Source of the DNA: Ureibacillus acetophenoni
GTDB lineage: Bacteria; Bacillota; Bacilli; Bacillales_A; Planococcaceae
Assembly: GCF_900220965.1 (NCBI RefSeq)
Contig: NZ_OBQC01000001.1
Span: forward strand, 310,001-374,000
Direction of reading: 5' to 3'
Length of the DNA: 64,000 nt
Numbering within the stretch: position 1 is the stretch's first letter; each line of letters opens with the position of its first letter. The notes beneath the pieces are model-generated. The model saw only the letters and a program-made list of their open reading frames with translations, was not told where the DNA came from and searched no databases. The translations under genes and the position numbers were made by a program. This document shows positions 16,675-24,978 of this stretch, piece after piece.

Positions 16675-17763
16675 ATGGGGGTTCACTTATTTACAGGTTT
16701 TCCTGGTTTTATTTCTAGTCAATTAGTACGAGAGCTATTTAGAAAAAACTATGCTGACCATATATATACAATTGTCTTACCGACAGAAATTCAAAAAGCT
16801 CAAGATGAAAGTATGAAGATTATGGATGCATTTCCAGGGAGAAAGATTACAATTGTTGAAGGTGATATTACCTTACCCCAGCTAGGAATCGTACAAGAAT
16901 CGCTTTCGGAATTTCAGGAACAAATCGAAGTTGTTTGGCATTTAGCTGCCATCTATGATTTAGCTGTTCCTAAAGAAATCGCTTGGAAAGTCAATGTGGA
17001 TGGAACGAGAAATGTAAATGATTTTGTACAAAAATTACCGAATTTAGCTCGTTACATGTATTTTAGTACCGCATATGTTGCTGGGAAAAGGGAAGGAATC
17101 CTCTTAGAGAGTGAGCTTATTCGTCCTAAAGATGGTTTTAAAAACTATTACGAAGAAACGAAGTTTGAAGCCGAGCTTATAGTTGAAGATTTAAAAACTA
17201 AAATACCAACTACAATCATTCGACCTGGGATTGTAAGAGGAAATTCACTAACAGGAGAAACGAAAAAGTTTGACGGGCCATATTTCTTTCTAAATATGAT
17301 CGATAAAATTAAGTTTATGCCAAACATTCCTTATGTTGGGCATTCAAAGGCTTTTATTAACGTTGTACCAATTGATTATGTAATTGAGGCTAGTGCATTT
17401 TTAAGTCAAGAGCCCGAAGCTGTAGGGAAAACCCTACATCTAACAGACCCACATCCACATCCTGTTTTAGAAGTTTACCGGATGATGGTAAAACTAATGA
17501 CTAATAAGTTTCCTAAAGGGAGATTACCCCTTAGTTTAACTAGATCATGTTTACAAATTAAATACGTTCGTCAAAAGTTAGGAGTCGAAATTGAAACATT
17601 AGATTATTTAACTTGGAAAGGGCATTTTAATTGTAAAGAGGCAGAACGACTTTTAGCTAAAGGAAAAATTAAGTGTGCAGATTTCATAGAATCGATGCCG
17701 ACAATGGTGAAATATTACAATAAACATAAACATAAAAAAGAGTACCATATTGAAATCAAATGA
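16675..17763 (+). CDS. Extended SDR reductase, NAD_binding_4 type
   Basis: A 362-residue NAD(P)-dependent oxidoreductase of the extended SDR group (male-sterility/thioester-reductase-like). Visible: cofactor loop TGFPGFISS at the start, VVWHLAAIYDL, STAYVAG, and the active-site pair YYEETK (Y-x-x-x-K). Homologues reduce fatty acyl thioesters or act on isoprenoid/lipid intermediates, but the substrate here is unknown. The C-terminus is Lys/His-rich. A G-rich site AAAGGTGGGG precedes the ATG. Alone on its transcript, followed by several hairpins. Confidence 0.85.
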   Translation: MGVHLFTGFPGFISSQLVRELFRKNYADHIYTIVLPTEIQKAQDESMKIMDAFPGRKITIVEGDITLPQLGIVQESLSEFQEQIEVVWHLAAIYDLAVPKEIAWKVNVDGTRNVNDFVQKLPNLARYMYFSTAYVAGKREGILLESELIRPKDGFKNYYEETKFEAELIVEDLKTKIPTTIIRPGIVRGNSLTGETKKFDGPYFFLNMIDKIKFMPNIPYVGHSKAFINVVPIDYVIEASAFLSQEPEAVGKTLHLTDPHPHPVLEVYRMMVKLMTNKFPKGRLPLSLTRSCLQIKYVRQKLGVEIETLDYLTWKGHFNCKEAERLLAKGKIKCADFIESMPTMVKYYNKHKHKKEYHIEIK

Positions 17764-18191
17764 CTTGCAATTCGTACTGGTCACCATATGATTTTAACTG
17801 AATAACCATTGTCACTTATTTAAAAGGGGAGTAGCTATAATTATTTATAATACTTACTTCACATTCGTCATTACATGATCATTATATCATCGGGTGTGTA
17901 ACACAACCTTTTCGAAAATTAATGGTATTCGAAAAGGTGAATTTGCTTAGCAAGACCTTTCGCAATTTATAGGCAGAGGTCTTTTCTTTTGTCTATAAGT
18001 GGTATTCAACTGAAAAATTTACATATTGAAACACATGAAAATTGGGCATACAAAACCTACAGAACAAGAATTGTTAAGAACTATTTGTTAAAATAAATTG
18101 GAACAGTTTTTGTTATGCTGTTCCTTTTTTCATACTATAAATTTTGAATTTGTAATAATTACCATTATTGAATAAAAAAGAAGGCGACAAA
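17764..18191. other. Gene-free leader region with three hairpins before the Ktr channel gene
   Basis: No coding frame is supported. Three structures lie in series: an 11-bp perfect inverted repeat (ACCTTTTCGAA, 17906-17916 with 17928-17938), a terminator-like stem AAGACCT/AGGTCTT (17952-17983) with a T-rich tail, and a terminator GGAACAG/CTGTTCC plus six T (18100-18131). The last ends only about 60 bases before the channel start, so it may be an attenuator or end an unrecognised short RNA. I could not match it to the c-di-AMP (ydaO) riboswitch. Confidence 0.6.
18100..18131 (+). terminator. Terminator just upstream of the Ktr gene
   Basis: Seven-bp stem GGAACAG / CTGTTCC followed by a run of T. 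Confidence 0.75.
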
Positions 18192-19544
18192 ATGGCTCAA
18201 CCAAAAAAGAAACGGGAATACATTATTACACCCTTTCAATTAATTGTAACTTATTACTTTATAGCAATTGCTATATCTTTTTTGTTATTACGTATACCTG
18301 CAGTTTATAAAGAAGGAATAGAGGTTTCTTATATAGATACTCTCTTTACAGCCATTAGTGCTATAAGTGTTACAGGACTAAGCGTTTTTAATATTGTCGA
18401 TGTTTTTACACCATTTGGAATAATTATCTTTCTTTTTATTATTCAAATTGGTGCTATTGGAATAATGTCCATTGGTACTTTTATTTGGATATTGTTCGGT
18501 AGAAAAATAGGTATGCGTGGTCGTCAATTAATCATGATTGACTATAACCAATATAATTTATCAGGTGTTGTTCATTTATTAAAAGAAATTGTTAAAATTT
18601 TATTTGTTATTGAGTTCATTGGAGCTTTGATTCTTTCTGTTCATTTTCTACGTTATTATGATAGTTTTGGAGAAGCTTTAAAACATGGAATTTTCACTTC
18701 TATTTCGGCTACTACAAATGCAGGTTTTACACTAACTAATAACAGTTTACAGCCTTTTAATGGAGATTATTTTGTGCAATTTGTGATCATGGTACTTATC
18801 GTTTTAGGTGCAATTGGTTTTCCTGTGTTAGTTGAAACAAAGAAATATTTATCTCGTAAAGATCCTACCTTCCGATTTAGCTTATTTACAAAAATTACAA
18901 CTGCGACATATGGAATTCTTTTATTTGTAGGTGCTGTAGTAATTTATCTTGTTGAATCGTTTCAATCTTTTCGGGGTATGCCTTGGCATGAAAAAATATT
19001 TACTTCCGTTTTTCATTCTATATCAGCTCGTTCTGGAGGACTAACAACACTTGACATATCGACTTTTAATGAAGCGACTGATATATTTTTAAGTTTGTTA
19101 ATGTTTATTGGGGCTTCACCTAGTTCTGTAGGTGGAGGAATAAGAACAACTACATTTGCAGTAGCTATACTTTTTTTAATTAACTTTGCGAATGGACGGC
19201 ATGAAATCCAAGTATTTGGTCGAGAAATACATTTAACAGATGTGTATCGCTCATTCGTGGTTATTATATTAGCAGCATTTATGGTCTTGTTTGCTACAAT
19301 GTTTCTTTTGATCACTGAACCGTATGCTTCGGTTAATCAAGTAATTTTCGAAATTACTTCAGCCTTTGGAACTTGTGGCTTGAGTCTAGGAATTACTGAA
19401 AATTTATCAACAGCTGGAAAAATCATTATTATGATATTAATGTTTATAGGGCGTGTAGGTCTCATATCATTTCTATACTCTTTAGGTGGTAAGGAAAATA
19501 AAGCACATTACCGTTATCCGAAGGAAAGAGTTATAATTGGATAA
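18192..19544 (+). CDS. Potassium uptake channel subunit, KtrB/KtrD (TrkH family)
   Basis: A 450-residue membrane protein that imports K+ with Na+ dependence. ATG 18192 follows AGAAGG at seven bases; an in-frame TTG at 18168 is less likely. The four-fold M1-P-M2 pattern is visible with selectivity-filter segments SVTGLS, TNAGFT, ARSGGL and GTCGLS, each with the key glycine. KtrB/KtrD partner with cytosolic RCK proteins KtrA/KtrC; a KtrC-like gene lies at 50857, so the two loci probably make one low-affinity system. A strong terminator follows at 19558. Confidence 0.92.
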   Translation: MAQPKKKREYIITPFQLIVTYYFIAIAISFLLLRIPAVYKEGIEVSYIDTLFTAISAISVTGLSVFNIVDVFTPFGIIIFLFIIQIGAIGIMSIGTFIWILFGRKIGMRGRQLIMIDYNQYNLSGVVHLLKEIVKILFVIEFIGALILSVHFLRYYDSFGEALKHGIFTSISATTNAGFTLTNNSLQPFNGDYFVQFVIMVLIVLGAIGFPVLVETKKYLSRKDPTFRFSLFTKITTATYGILLFVGAVVIYLVESFQSFRGMPWHEKIFTSVFHSISARSGGLTTLDISTFNEATDIFLSLLMFIGASPSSVGGGIRTTTFAVAILFLINFANGRHEIQVFGREIHLTDVYRSFVVIILAAFMVLFATMFLLITEPYASVNQVIFEITSAFGTCGLSLGITENLSTAGKIIIMILMFIGRVGLISFLYSLGGKENKAHYRYPKERVIIG

Positions 19545-19557
19545 AAATGTAAAGTAT

Positions 19558-19600
19558 AAGAGGTTAAATGATTTTAAACAATCATTTAACCTCTTTTTTT
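19558..19600 (+). terminator. Ktr gene terminator
   Basis: Long stem AAGAGGTTAAATGATT / AATCATTTAACCTCTT followed by TTTTTTT. Confidence 0.9.
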
Positions 19601-19731
19601 AGGTATATTATATGGAATTCATAACTTTATTTAGGTATATACTCCTTTTTCTAACTATTATTGTCTCATTTTAGGTCATATTTACTTATCTTAATAATAG
19701 AAGAACATAACATATACCAAGGGTGATATTA

Positions 19732-20496
19732 ATGATAAAAGTGGGTTATGATGCCGGACATGGTGGCTTTGGCGTAACACCAGGGAAAAGATCGCCAGAT
19801 GGAGAATATGAATGGGATTTTAACAATAAAGTTGCAAAAGCATTTGCTAAGGAATTAGCCCTTTATAAAGGAGTAACGGCTAAGCGATTCGATGATCCAT
19901 CTGGTGAACGGGATGTTCCTTTACAAGAGAGAACCGATGAAGCCAATTCTTGGGGAGCAAATTATTATATATCTTTTCACCATAATGCGAATACTTCAAG
20001 CTGGGGGACTTGGTCTGGGGTAGAGACTTACGTATATGTAGGAAACAAGTCAACTATAAGCGGGAGATTAGCGCAAGCTATACATCCTTCAGTAGTAAGA
20101 GCATACGGTTTAAGAGATAGGGGAATTAAAGAAGCTGACTTTCATATATTACGAGAAACTAACATGCCTGCCATTTTAATAGAGGGTGGCTTTATGGACT
20201 CGACGATTGATATAAAAAAACTTCGTGATGATCGTGTTTTAGAAAATGCGGGAAAAATAATAGCACAAAGTTTTGCAAATTTTGTAGGTTTGAAAAGAAT
20301 TACATTTGGGAATAAGGAGGAAGAAGAAATGGCCCAATTTTTAAATAAAACTGGACGTGCTGAGGCGAAGGAAATGATACAGCGTGGAGTTGAAGAAAAG
20401 TTGTTTCACGACAAACACGAAAATGTCGACGAATACGACGATATTCAATTATTGAGTTTCGCTTTGGCTTATGTGAATAGGAAATTAAAAAGTTAA
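19732..20496 (+). CDS. N-acetylmuramoyl-L-alanine amidase (Amidase_3)
   Basis: A 254-residue zinc amidase that cuts the MurNAc-L-Ala bond of peptidoglycan. ATG 19732 has AAGGG upstream; a GTG at 19723 is possible. Zinc ligands and catalysis: YDAGHGG (His), EYEWDFN (Glu), SFHHNAN (His) and LIEGGFMD (catalytic Glu). A C-terminal module (about residues 195-254, AQFLNKTGRAEAKEMIQRG...) resembles that of phage endolysins and may bind the wall. There is no signal peptide, as in mother-cell lysis enzymes such as CwlC or in phage lysins; no holin or phage genes are adjacent. Either origin is possible. Confidence 0.9.
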   Translation: MIKVGYDAGHGGFGVTPGKRSPDGEYEWDFNNKVAKAFAKELALYKGVTAKRFDDPSGERDVPLQERTDEANSWGANYYISFHHNANTSSWGTWSGVETYVYVGNKSTISGRLAQAIHPSVVRAYGLRDRGIKEADFHILRETNMPAILIEGGFMDSTIDIKKLRDDRVLENAGKIIAQSFANFVGLKRITFGNKEEEEMAQFLNKTGRAEAKEMIQRGVEEKLFHDKHENVDEYDDIQLLSFALAYVNRKLKS

Positions 20497-20879
20497 GTTT
20501 TATTTATCATTAACTATACAAATTTTTCGAATGGTTGGCCTAAAATTCGCCAACCATTTATTTTCAGAATTATTAGAAAACCATCTAATTGACAATAAAT
20601 TCTTGTTTTTATAAAATTTATATGATGTTATATTAATATGTAATTCTTTTTTCTTACTAATTCGATTTTTAACTATATAGTAATTTAGTATAATCTTTGA
20701 TTTTTTTGCGAAAAAAAGTTGACTATTGGTGAAACATAAAAATAAATAGAACAGATAATCTGTAACAATTAGTTAAAAATTTACAAATTATTATTAGAAT
20801 ATGTCATATTTGTCGGAGAAGATTAATAGATTTAGAATATGTAATAAATTTCAAAGATTAGAAGTACATACGGAAGGAT
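20497..20879. other. AT-rich gap with amidase terminator and kinase promoter
   Basis: The amidase terminator ATGGTTGGC / GCCAACCAT lies at 20531-20557. The rest is AT-rich with no supported gene; a candidate sigma-H promoter for the kinase lies at its right end. Confidence 0.6.
20814..20838 (+). promoter_or_regulatory. Candidate sigma-H promoter of the orphan kinase
   Basis: CGGAGAA at 20814-20820, 14 bp, then GAAT at 20835-20838. This resembles the sigma-H pattern (AGGAWWT, 12-14 bp, GAAT). Sigma-H control would fit a sporulation kinase. One mismatch in the -35 core makes this tentative. Confidence 0.3.
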
Positions 20880-21617
20880 GTGTTTCAAAAAATGGTGAAA
20901 CTACAAGAAAAAACAGATCATCAAAATAATCTTCAGTTGATCGGTCAAATGGCAGCAACGATTGCTCACGAAATCCGGAATCCAATGACTTCAATTAATG
21001 GCTTTATTGAACTACTTAAAATGAATTCTACAGAAGAAAATAAGAAATATTTAAGTATTATGAAATCTGAATTAGATAGAATGGAGCAAATCCTCTCCGA
21101 AATTTTACACTTATCAAAACCAGTTGAAAGAAAATACGAACTAATATCTGTAGCTAATATAGCAAATGAAATAAAAGAAATTATGACACCACTTGCTGAT
21201 TTCCATAAAATAAAAATAGTATTAAATATAAAAAATCATTCACATTCAAATATATTAGGAAATTCAACTCGCATAAAACAAATGCTCATGAATCTTGTGA
21301 AAAATGCAATAGAAGAAATGGACATGGGTGGTACTATTACAATCACATTAAAAAATGTGAAAAATAAAGTCCAAATTACTATATGTGATGAGGGTAGAGG
21401 AATTGCAAAAGAGGATATTCCTAATTTGTTTCAGCCTTTTTATACGACGAAGGCTGAGGGGACAGGCCTTGGGTTACAAATAGTTAAATCAGTAGTGGAA
21501 GAACATGAAGGAAACATCTATGTGAAAAGTATTGAGAACGTTGGAACGTCCTTTGTGATCGAACTACCACTTACTAGTGAATCCTATCAGCCGTCATATA
21601 AAATATTAATTAAATAG
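20880..21617 (+). CDS. Sensor-less histidine kinase, sporulation Kin-like
   Basis: A 245-residue soluble kinase made only of a dimerisation/phosphoacceptor domain (H-box MAATIAHEIRNPMTSINGFIELL) and a HATPase domain (N-box NLVKNAIEEM, G1 DEGRGI, G2 GTGLGL). The H-box is of the KinA-KinE type that feeds the Spo0F/Spo0A phosphorelay. There is no PAS, membrane or other sensor domain and no adjacent response regulator. The start is unclear: GTG 20880 lies only two bases after GGAAGG, and ATG 20892 is further away. A Spo0E-like phosphatase lies 3 kb downstream. Role in sporulation is inferred. Confidence 0.85.
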   Translation: MFQKMVKLQEKTDHQNNLQLIGQMAATIAHEIRNPMTSINGFIELLKMNSTEENKKYLSIMKSELDRMEQILSEILHLSKPVERKYELISVANIANEIKEIMTPLADFHKIKIVLNIKNHSHSNILGNSTRIKQMLMNLVKNAIEEMDMGGTITITLKNVKNKVQITICDEGRGIAKEDIPNLFQPFYTTKAEGTGLGLQIVKSVVEEHEGNIYVKSIENVGTSFVIELPLTSESYQPSYKILIK

Positions 21618-21668
21618 ATATTTGGCAATCGTGATTGAAATATGCCCCATAAAATGGGATAGATCGTT

Positions 21669-21698
21669 TTGACAAATGTCATCATTTGCCGATATAAT
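21669..21698 (+). promoter_or_regulatory. Sigma-A promoter of the MarR gene with internal operator
   Basis: TTGACA at 21669-21674, 18-bp spacer, TATAAT at 21693-21698. The inverted repeat CAAATG-TCAT-CATTTG (21673-21688) lies within the -35/spacer, an ideal place for autorepression by the MarR protein. A related half-site ATTTGTCAT overlaps the gene start. Confidence 0.75.
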
Positions 21699-21728
21699 AT
21701 TTTTATTAGGAAAAAAGGATGATTTGTC

Positions 21729-22175
21729 ATGGCTTCAGAAGAAATTAAACAATCACTAAAACTTTATATCGTATTATCACGTGCAAATAAGGCAATTAAT
21801 GAAGTGACAAATCAATTTTTTCAACAAAATAGTTTAAATCCTACTGAATTTGCTGTGCTCGAATTGCTTTATCATAAAGGAAGACAGCCACTTCAACAAA
21901 TAGGAAATAAAATACTTCTTGCAAGTGGTTCCATTACCTATGTAATTGATAAACTTGAGAAAAGGGGCTTTTTAGCAAGAGTATCATGTCCAACAGATCG
22001 TCGTGTAACTTATGCGGACATCACTAAAGAAGGTTCTGAATTTATGGACCAACTTTTTCCTGAGCACGAACAACACTTACATGAATTGTTAAGTGCGTTG
22101 ACAGCTGAAGAAAAAGATGTGGCTATTAACTTGTTGAAAAAATTAGGTTTATCCATTAAAGACTTGTCTTATTAA
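21729..22175 (+). CDS. MarR-family transcriptional regulator, MhqR/YusO-like
   Basis: A 148-residue winged-helix regulator. Visible: dimerisation helix with SLKLYIVLSRANKAINE, LNPTEFAVLELLYHKGRQPLQQIGNKILLASGSITYVIDKLEKRGFL (DNA-recognition part), and the wing CPTDRRVTYADIT. A single Cys near the wing (SCPTDRR) is conserved in relatives that sense quinones or electrophiles. It is preceded by its own sigma-A promoter and operator and followed by a strong terminator, so monocistronic. The target genes are not in the window. Confidence 0.9.
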   Translation: MASEEIKQSLKLYIVLSRANKAINEVTNQFFQQNSLNPTEFAVLELLYHKGRQPLQQIGNKILLASGSITYVIDKLEKRGFLARVSCPTDRRVTYADITKEGSEFMDQLFPEHEQHLHELLSALTAEEKDVAINLLKKLGLSIKDLSY

Positions 22176-22262
22176 TATTTGTGGTAAACAGGAATTGATA
22201 TTTACATTAAATATCGATGTAGATTAAAATTAAAAGCTTAGGTTTATAACTTCAAATTTTTT

Positions 22263-22308
22263 TGGTCTGTCTAGAAACTTTACCTTCTAGACAGACCATT
22301 ATTTTTTT
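22263..22308 (+). terminator. MarR gene terminator
   Basis: Thirteen-bp perfect stem TGGTCTGTCTAGA / TCTAGACAGACCA, then TTATTTTTTT. Confidence 0.9.
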
Positions 22309-22317
22309 ACATAATAA

Positions 22318-22352
22318 AGTGCCTTAAATCAATATTAATGATTTAAGGCACT
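22318..22352 (-). terminator. Hairpin downstream of the lipoprotein gene
   Basis: Thirteen-bp stem AGTGCCTTAAATC / GATTTAAGGCACT with a nine-base loop. It faces the minus-strand lipoprotein gene; only a short T-rich tail follows on that strand. Confidence 0.55.
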
Positions 22353-22406
22353 AATTCGTTATTTACGTGTAGTTAACCAAGCTGTGTAATACATAAAGTT
22401 AACTAA

Positions 22407-23066
22407 TTAGCTCTTTGAAATTGTTAGACCCATTTTTATCATTGCTTCTGTTAAATCTACATTTGGATCATCAAAAATTGTTAATCGAACAAGTTGGTTC
22501 GCTTTTTCAAAAACAACTGCTGTAACAATTTCATCGACTAAATCAACTTTATATGCAGCGTAATTCGTAATATCTGAGTGATTTGCGATATAAGATTGAA
22601 TGTCAAAATTAGTTGGATGGACTGTTTCATCTACAGCGTTCATCATCTCTTCAGTATTAGCTATTAAATTTTCATATGTTTGGTCATTAACTGACATTGT
22701 TTCAATACGCATAGAAATTGAGCCGTTTTCTGTTAGATAAAGCATATCTTTTCCAGGTTCTTCAGCTGTTAAAGTGAAACTTGGTAAAATTTCAATTGAG
22801 TATTGTTGCTCATCGCTGTTTACAGCTGTAGTCTCTTCTTGTTTTTGTTCACCATTTGTTGTATATGTGATTGTTTTAGATTCTTTTTCTGTTACATCAT
22901 CTGATTCTGTAGGTTGTTCATCTTTTTCTGTGTTGTCATTACTTGCGTTATTGCCTTCTGTAGTAGAAGTCTCATCTGTTGTATCCTGATCTTTTGCAGT
23001 ATTACATCCGACTAGCATTAGTAAAGCAATACATAGTATGGCAAGAAATTTAATTTGTTTTGTCAT
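22407..23066 (-). CDS. Lipoprotein of unknown function
   Basis: A 219-residue lipoprotein. The signal peptide ends in the lipobox LVGC. A Thr/Asp/Glu/Asn-rich linker of about 50 residues follows, low in complexity, then a compact domain of about 135 residues (SIEILPSFTLTAEEPGKDMLYLTENGSISM to the end). I do not recognise the family; similar linker-plus-domain lipoproteins are common in Bacillales. GAGGAGG lies before the ATG. It may be an envelope or stress-linked surface protein, but no function can be given. Confidence 0.75.
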   Translation of the reverse strand: MTKQIKFLAILCIALLMLVGCNTAKDQDTTDETSTTEGNNASNDNTEKDEQPTESDDVTEKESKTITYTTNGEQKQEETTAVNSDEQQYSIEILPSFTLTAEEPGKDMLYLTENGSISMRIETMSVNDQTYENLIANTEEMMNAVDETVHPTNFDIQSYIANHSDITNYAAYKVDLVDEIVTAVVFEKANQLVRLTIFDDPNVDLTEAMIKMGLTISKS

Positions 23067-23193
23067 GTTGATTTCCTCCTCTTAAGAATTAAACGTTTCT
23101 ATACGATGAAAGTTTCACCGAATTAGTTAGCAGTTGGAAATATGCTTTGAATCTGTAAAAGTACCCAGGGATTCCTTTCCTATGAGATCCTTA

Positions 23194-23805
23194 TTAGATA
23201 AGAGGAATAAGTAAAAACAGAAGTAGTATATAAACTTCATGAACTACGATGTTTAATGGAATACTCTTTTTCCATTCGTAAATAGCTCCCAAACATAATC
23301 CTGAAATGAATACTAATAAACCGAATGAAAAGTATCCATTTATAAGAAAAGGACCAGCGTATAGTATACTCGAAAGTACAACAGCTATAAAAGAAGAGGT
23401 CCAATTAATGAGCGTTTGTTGAACATACCCTCTCCAAAATAGTTCTTCACCAACTACGATAATAAAAATTAATAGGACATAATGCCAAATATTACTTGGT
23501 CCAAACTCTGTAATATACTTTGATAGAGATTTTGTAAAATTATTTCCTACTAAATTAAAAATGATATATGAAAGACGTATTAATCCGTATAAAATAACTC
23601 CATATCCAATTCCGTATAATAAACATCTCCAAATTGAAAGTTCGTCCTCTTGATGAGATGTTAAAATGGAAATGGCTATCCCGATTAAAATGAGAAACGG
23701 ATATAAGTACCAAAATATATCAGATTCTTTAAACAAGTAAGAGAAAACCGCATAGAAGAAAATGAGTGAGCCTAGGAGTAAAATGATTTTCTTAGATGTT
23801 TTCAA
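23194..23805 (-). CDS. CPBP/Abi-family intramembrane protease-like protein
   Basis: A 203-residue polytopic protein with about six to seven hydrophobic helices. The CPBP motif 1 (EELFWRGYVQ, i.e. E-E-x-x-x-R) is intact at about residue 120. Motif 2, normally F-x-x-x-H, reads ILYAGPF and lacks the His; the third motif has HE (VVHEVYI). CPBP proteins are glutamic-type intramembrane proteases linked to prenylated-peptide processing, bacteriocin immunity or antisigma cleavage. The loss of the motif 2 His leaves activity uncertain. AGGAGG precedes the start. Confidence 0.82.
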   Translation of the reverse strand: MKTSKKIILLLGSLIFFYAVFSYLFKESDIFWYLYPFLILIGIAISILTSHQEDELSIWRCLLYGIGYGVILYGLIRLSYIIFNLVGNNFTKSLSKYITEFGPSNIWHYVLLIFIIVVGEELFWRGYVQQTLINWTSSFIAVVLSSILYAGPFLINGYFSFGLLVFISGLCLGAIYEWKKSIPLNIVVHEVYILLLFLLIPLI

Positions 23806-23887
23806 GCGTTATTACCTCCTCGTACTTATACTAACACAAAAAAAGACTTCCCAATCATCATTTCACGATGCAGAGGGAAATCAATTA

Positions 23888-24079
23888 TTAAAAAACATCT
23901 GAATTTAAAATTTTATATTTCTTATGATTTACTACTGTTTTTTCTTCTATTTCAAGGTCATGAAAGTTTTCCATAATCGTTAAATCTACGATAACGGAAT
24001 TTTCGTTTACTTTTTCAACAATTCCTTGTAAACGACCGTCTTTAAATTCTATAATATTTCCTACTTCAGCTATTTTCAT
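23888..24079 (-). CDS. YkvS-family (DUF2187) small protein
   Basis: A 63-residue protein beginning MKIAEVGNIIEFKDG and containing GIVEKVNENSVIVDLTIMENFHDLEIEE, the pattern of B. subtilis YkvS. It reads as a small beta-rich (KOW/SH3-like) fold. The ATG at 24079 has AAGGAG upstream, a little distant; the frame could extend to 24124, but no ribosome site precedes that start. Function unknown. Confidence 0.82.
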   Translation of the reverse strand: MKIAEVGNIIEFKDGRLQGIVEKVNENSVIVDLTIMENFHDLEIEEKTVVNHKKYKILNSDVF

Positions 24080-24206
24080 AACAGCAGCAGCTCCTTCATG
24101 GGATAATATTAAAGAATTTAGCATTAAAATTACTAAAATGTAAAGAGTTTTTTAGATAATTAAGAGATAATAACTAATTCAATTAGTGAAAGAAAGGTGT
24201 TTTTAT

Positions 24207-24395
24207 ATGGAAAAGTATAAAAATATGATTGAACAATTAAAAAAAGGGGAAATAAATAGTATAGAAGTTCCAAAGGAAGAATTTTTATATTTTAGGGAAA
24301 TCCTGGTAAAAGATGAGATGTTTAAACATTTTCAAGGTGAAGGAAAACAAGGTGGAAATGTTGTCTATACATTTTTAGAAACTCCACGAGCCTAA
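24207..24395 (+). CDS. Small conserved hypothetical protein
   Basis: A 62-residue protein (MEKYKNMIEQLKKGEI... ending LETPRA). ATG 24207 follows AAAGAAAGGTG; the longer frame from 24186 lacks a site. The sequence is a helical N-terminus, then VPKEEFLYFREILVKDE and a Gly-rich turn GEGKQGG before VVYTFLE. I do not know a functional name. It is divergent from the YkvS-like gene. Confidence 0.72.
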   Translation: MEKYKNMIEQLKKGEINSIEVPKEEFLYFREILVKDEMFKHFQGEGKQGGNVVYTFLETPRA

Positions 24396-24512
24396 TCGGC
24401 ATGAAACTTTTGATTGTGTAAAACATCTATTATTATGTATTTTGAATCCTACGAATGGTGACAATAGACATTAGACGCCATGTTTCAGGTATAATTTCAT
24501 AGGAGGGATTTT

Positions 24513-24686
24513 GTGAAAAGAGATACATTAAAAAAACTCGAAATGAAGCGAAGGTTAATGATTCAGTCAGGAATCGAGAATGGTTTACAAAATCCGAAGA
24601 CAATTCGTTTAAGTCGTGAATTAGATCGAATTATGAATGAATATGAGATTGAATTAAGCATTTTTAATAAAAGTTCAATTAGTTAA
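24513..24686 (+). CDS. Spo0E-family aspartyl-phosphate phosphatase
   Basis: A 57-residue protein starting at GTG 24513, five bases after AGGAGGG. It shows the Spo0E pattern: a first helix KKLEMKRRLMIQSG, a turn GLQNPKTIR, and a second helix with the signature S-x-x-L-D (SRELD, residues 34-38). Spo0E-type proteins dephosphorylate Spo0A~P and so delay sporulation; relatives can also act on other response regulators. TATAAT at 24490-24495 is a likely -10 with no good -35. Two terminators follow (24783 and 24843). It may counterbalance the orphan kinase at 20880. Confidence 0.85.
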   Translation: MKRDTLKKLEMKRRLMIQSGIENGLQNPKTIRLSRELDRIMNEYEIELSIFNKSSIS

Positions 24687-24782
24687 ATAAATTTAAAAAA
24701 AATTTATGAAATTTATGTTTAATAATTTTATTTTTGGCTATATTATTATTGAACACAGCAACATTCTCATTTCCCCCTTTAA

Positions 24783-24818
24783 GAGTTGAAAACATTTGGT
24801 TTTCAGCTCTCTTTTTTT
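24783..24818 (+). terminator. Terminator after the Spo0E-like gene
   Basis: Interrupted stem GAG-TGAAAAC / GTTTTCA-CTC followed by TCTTTTTTTG. Confidence 0.75.
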
Positions 24819-24842
24819 GTTTAAAATTACAAAGTTAAATTT

Positions 24843-24870
24843 AAAGGACCAACTCTTTGAGTGGTCCTTT
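24843..24870. terminator. Second hairpin upstream of ykwC
   Basis: Nine-bp stem AAAGGACCA / TGGTCCTTT with a ten-base loop and weak T tail. Confidence 0.55.
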
Positions 24871-24978
24871 GTAAATTTGTAGTAATAATTTTTTGAAAAT
24901 CATAACACCATTCCTATTATTTGTTAAAATACAAGAAAGTAATTATAATTTTTTGAATTCTATTTTGGGGTGAATCGT

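Noticed and set aside
17764-18191. ydaO-type c-di-AMP riboswitch before the Ktr gene
   Set aside because: Expected conserved blocks were not found by eye; only hairpins and a terminator are supported.
19732-20496. Prophage remnant around the amidase
   Set aside because: No holin, integrase, tail or other phage genes nearby; flanked by ordinary chromosomal genes.
20497-20896. Frameshifted sensor domain upstream of the orphan kinase
   Set aside because: An extra A in the run at 20885-20890 would join ATG 20878 to the frame, but a stop lies shortly upstream in that frame, so no sensor domain is lost there.
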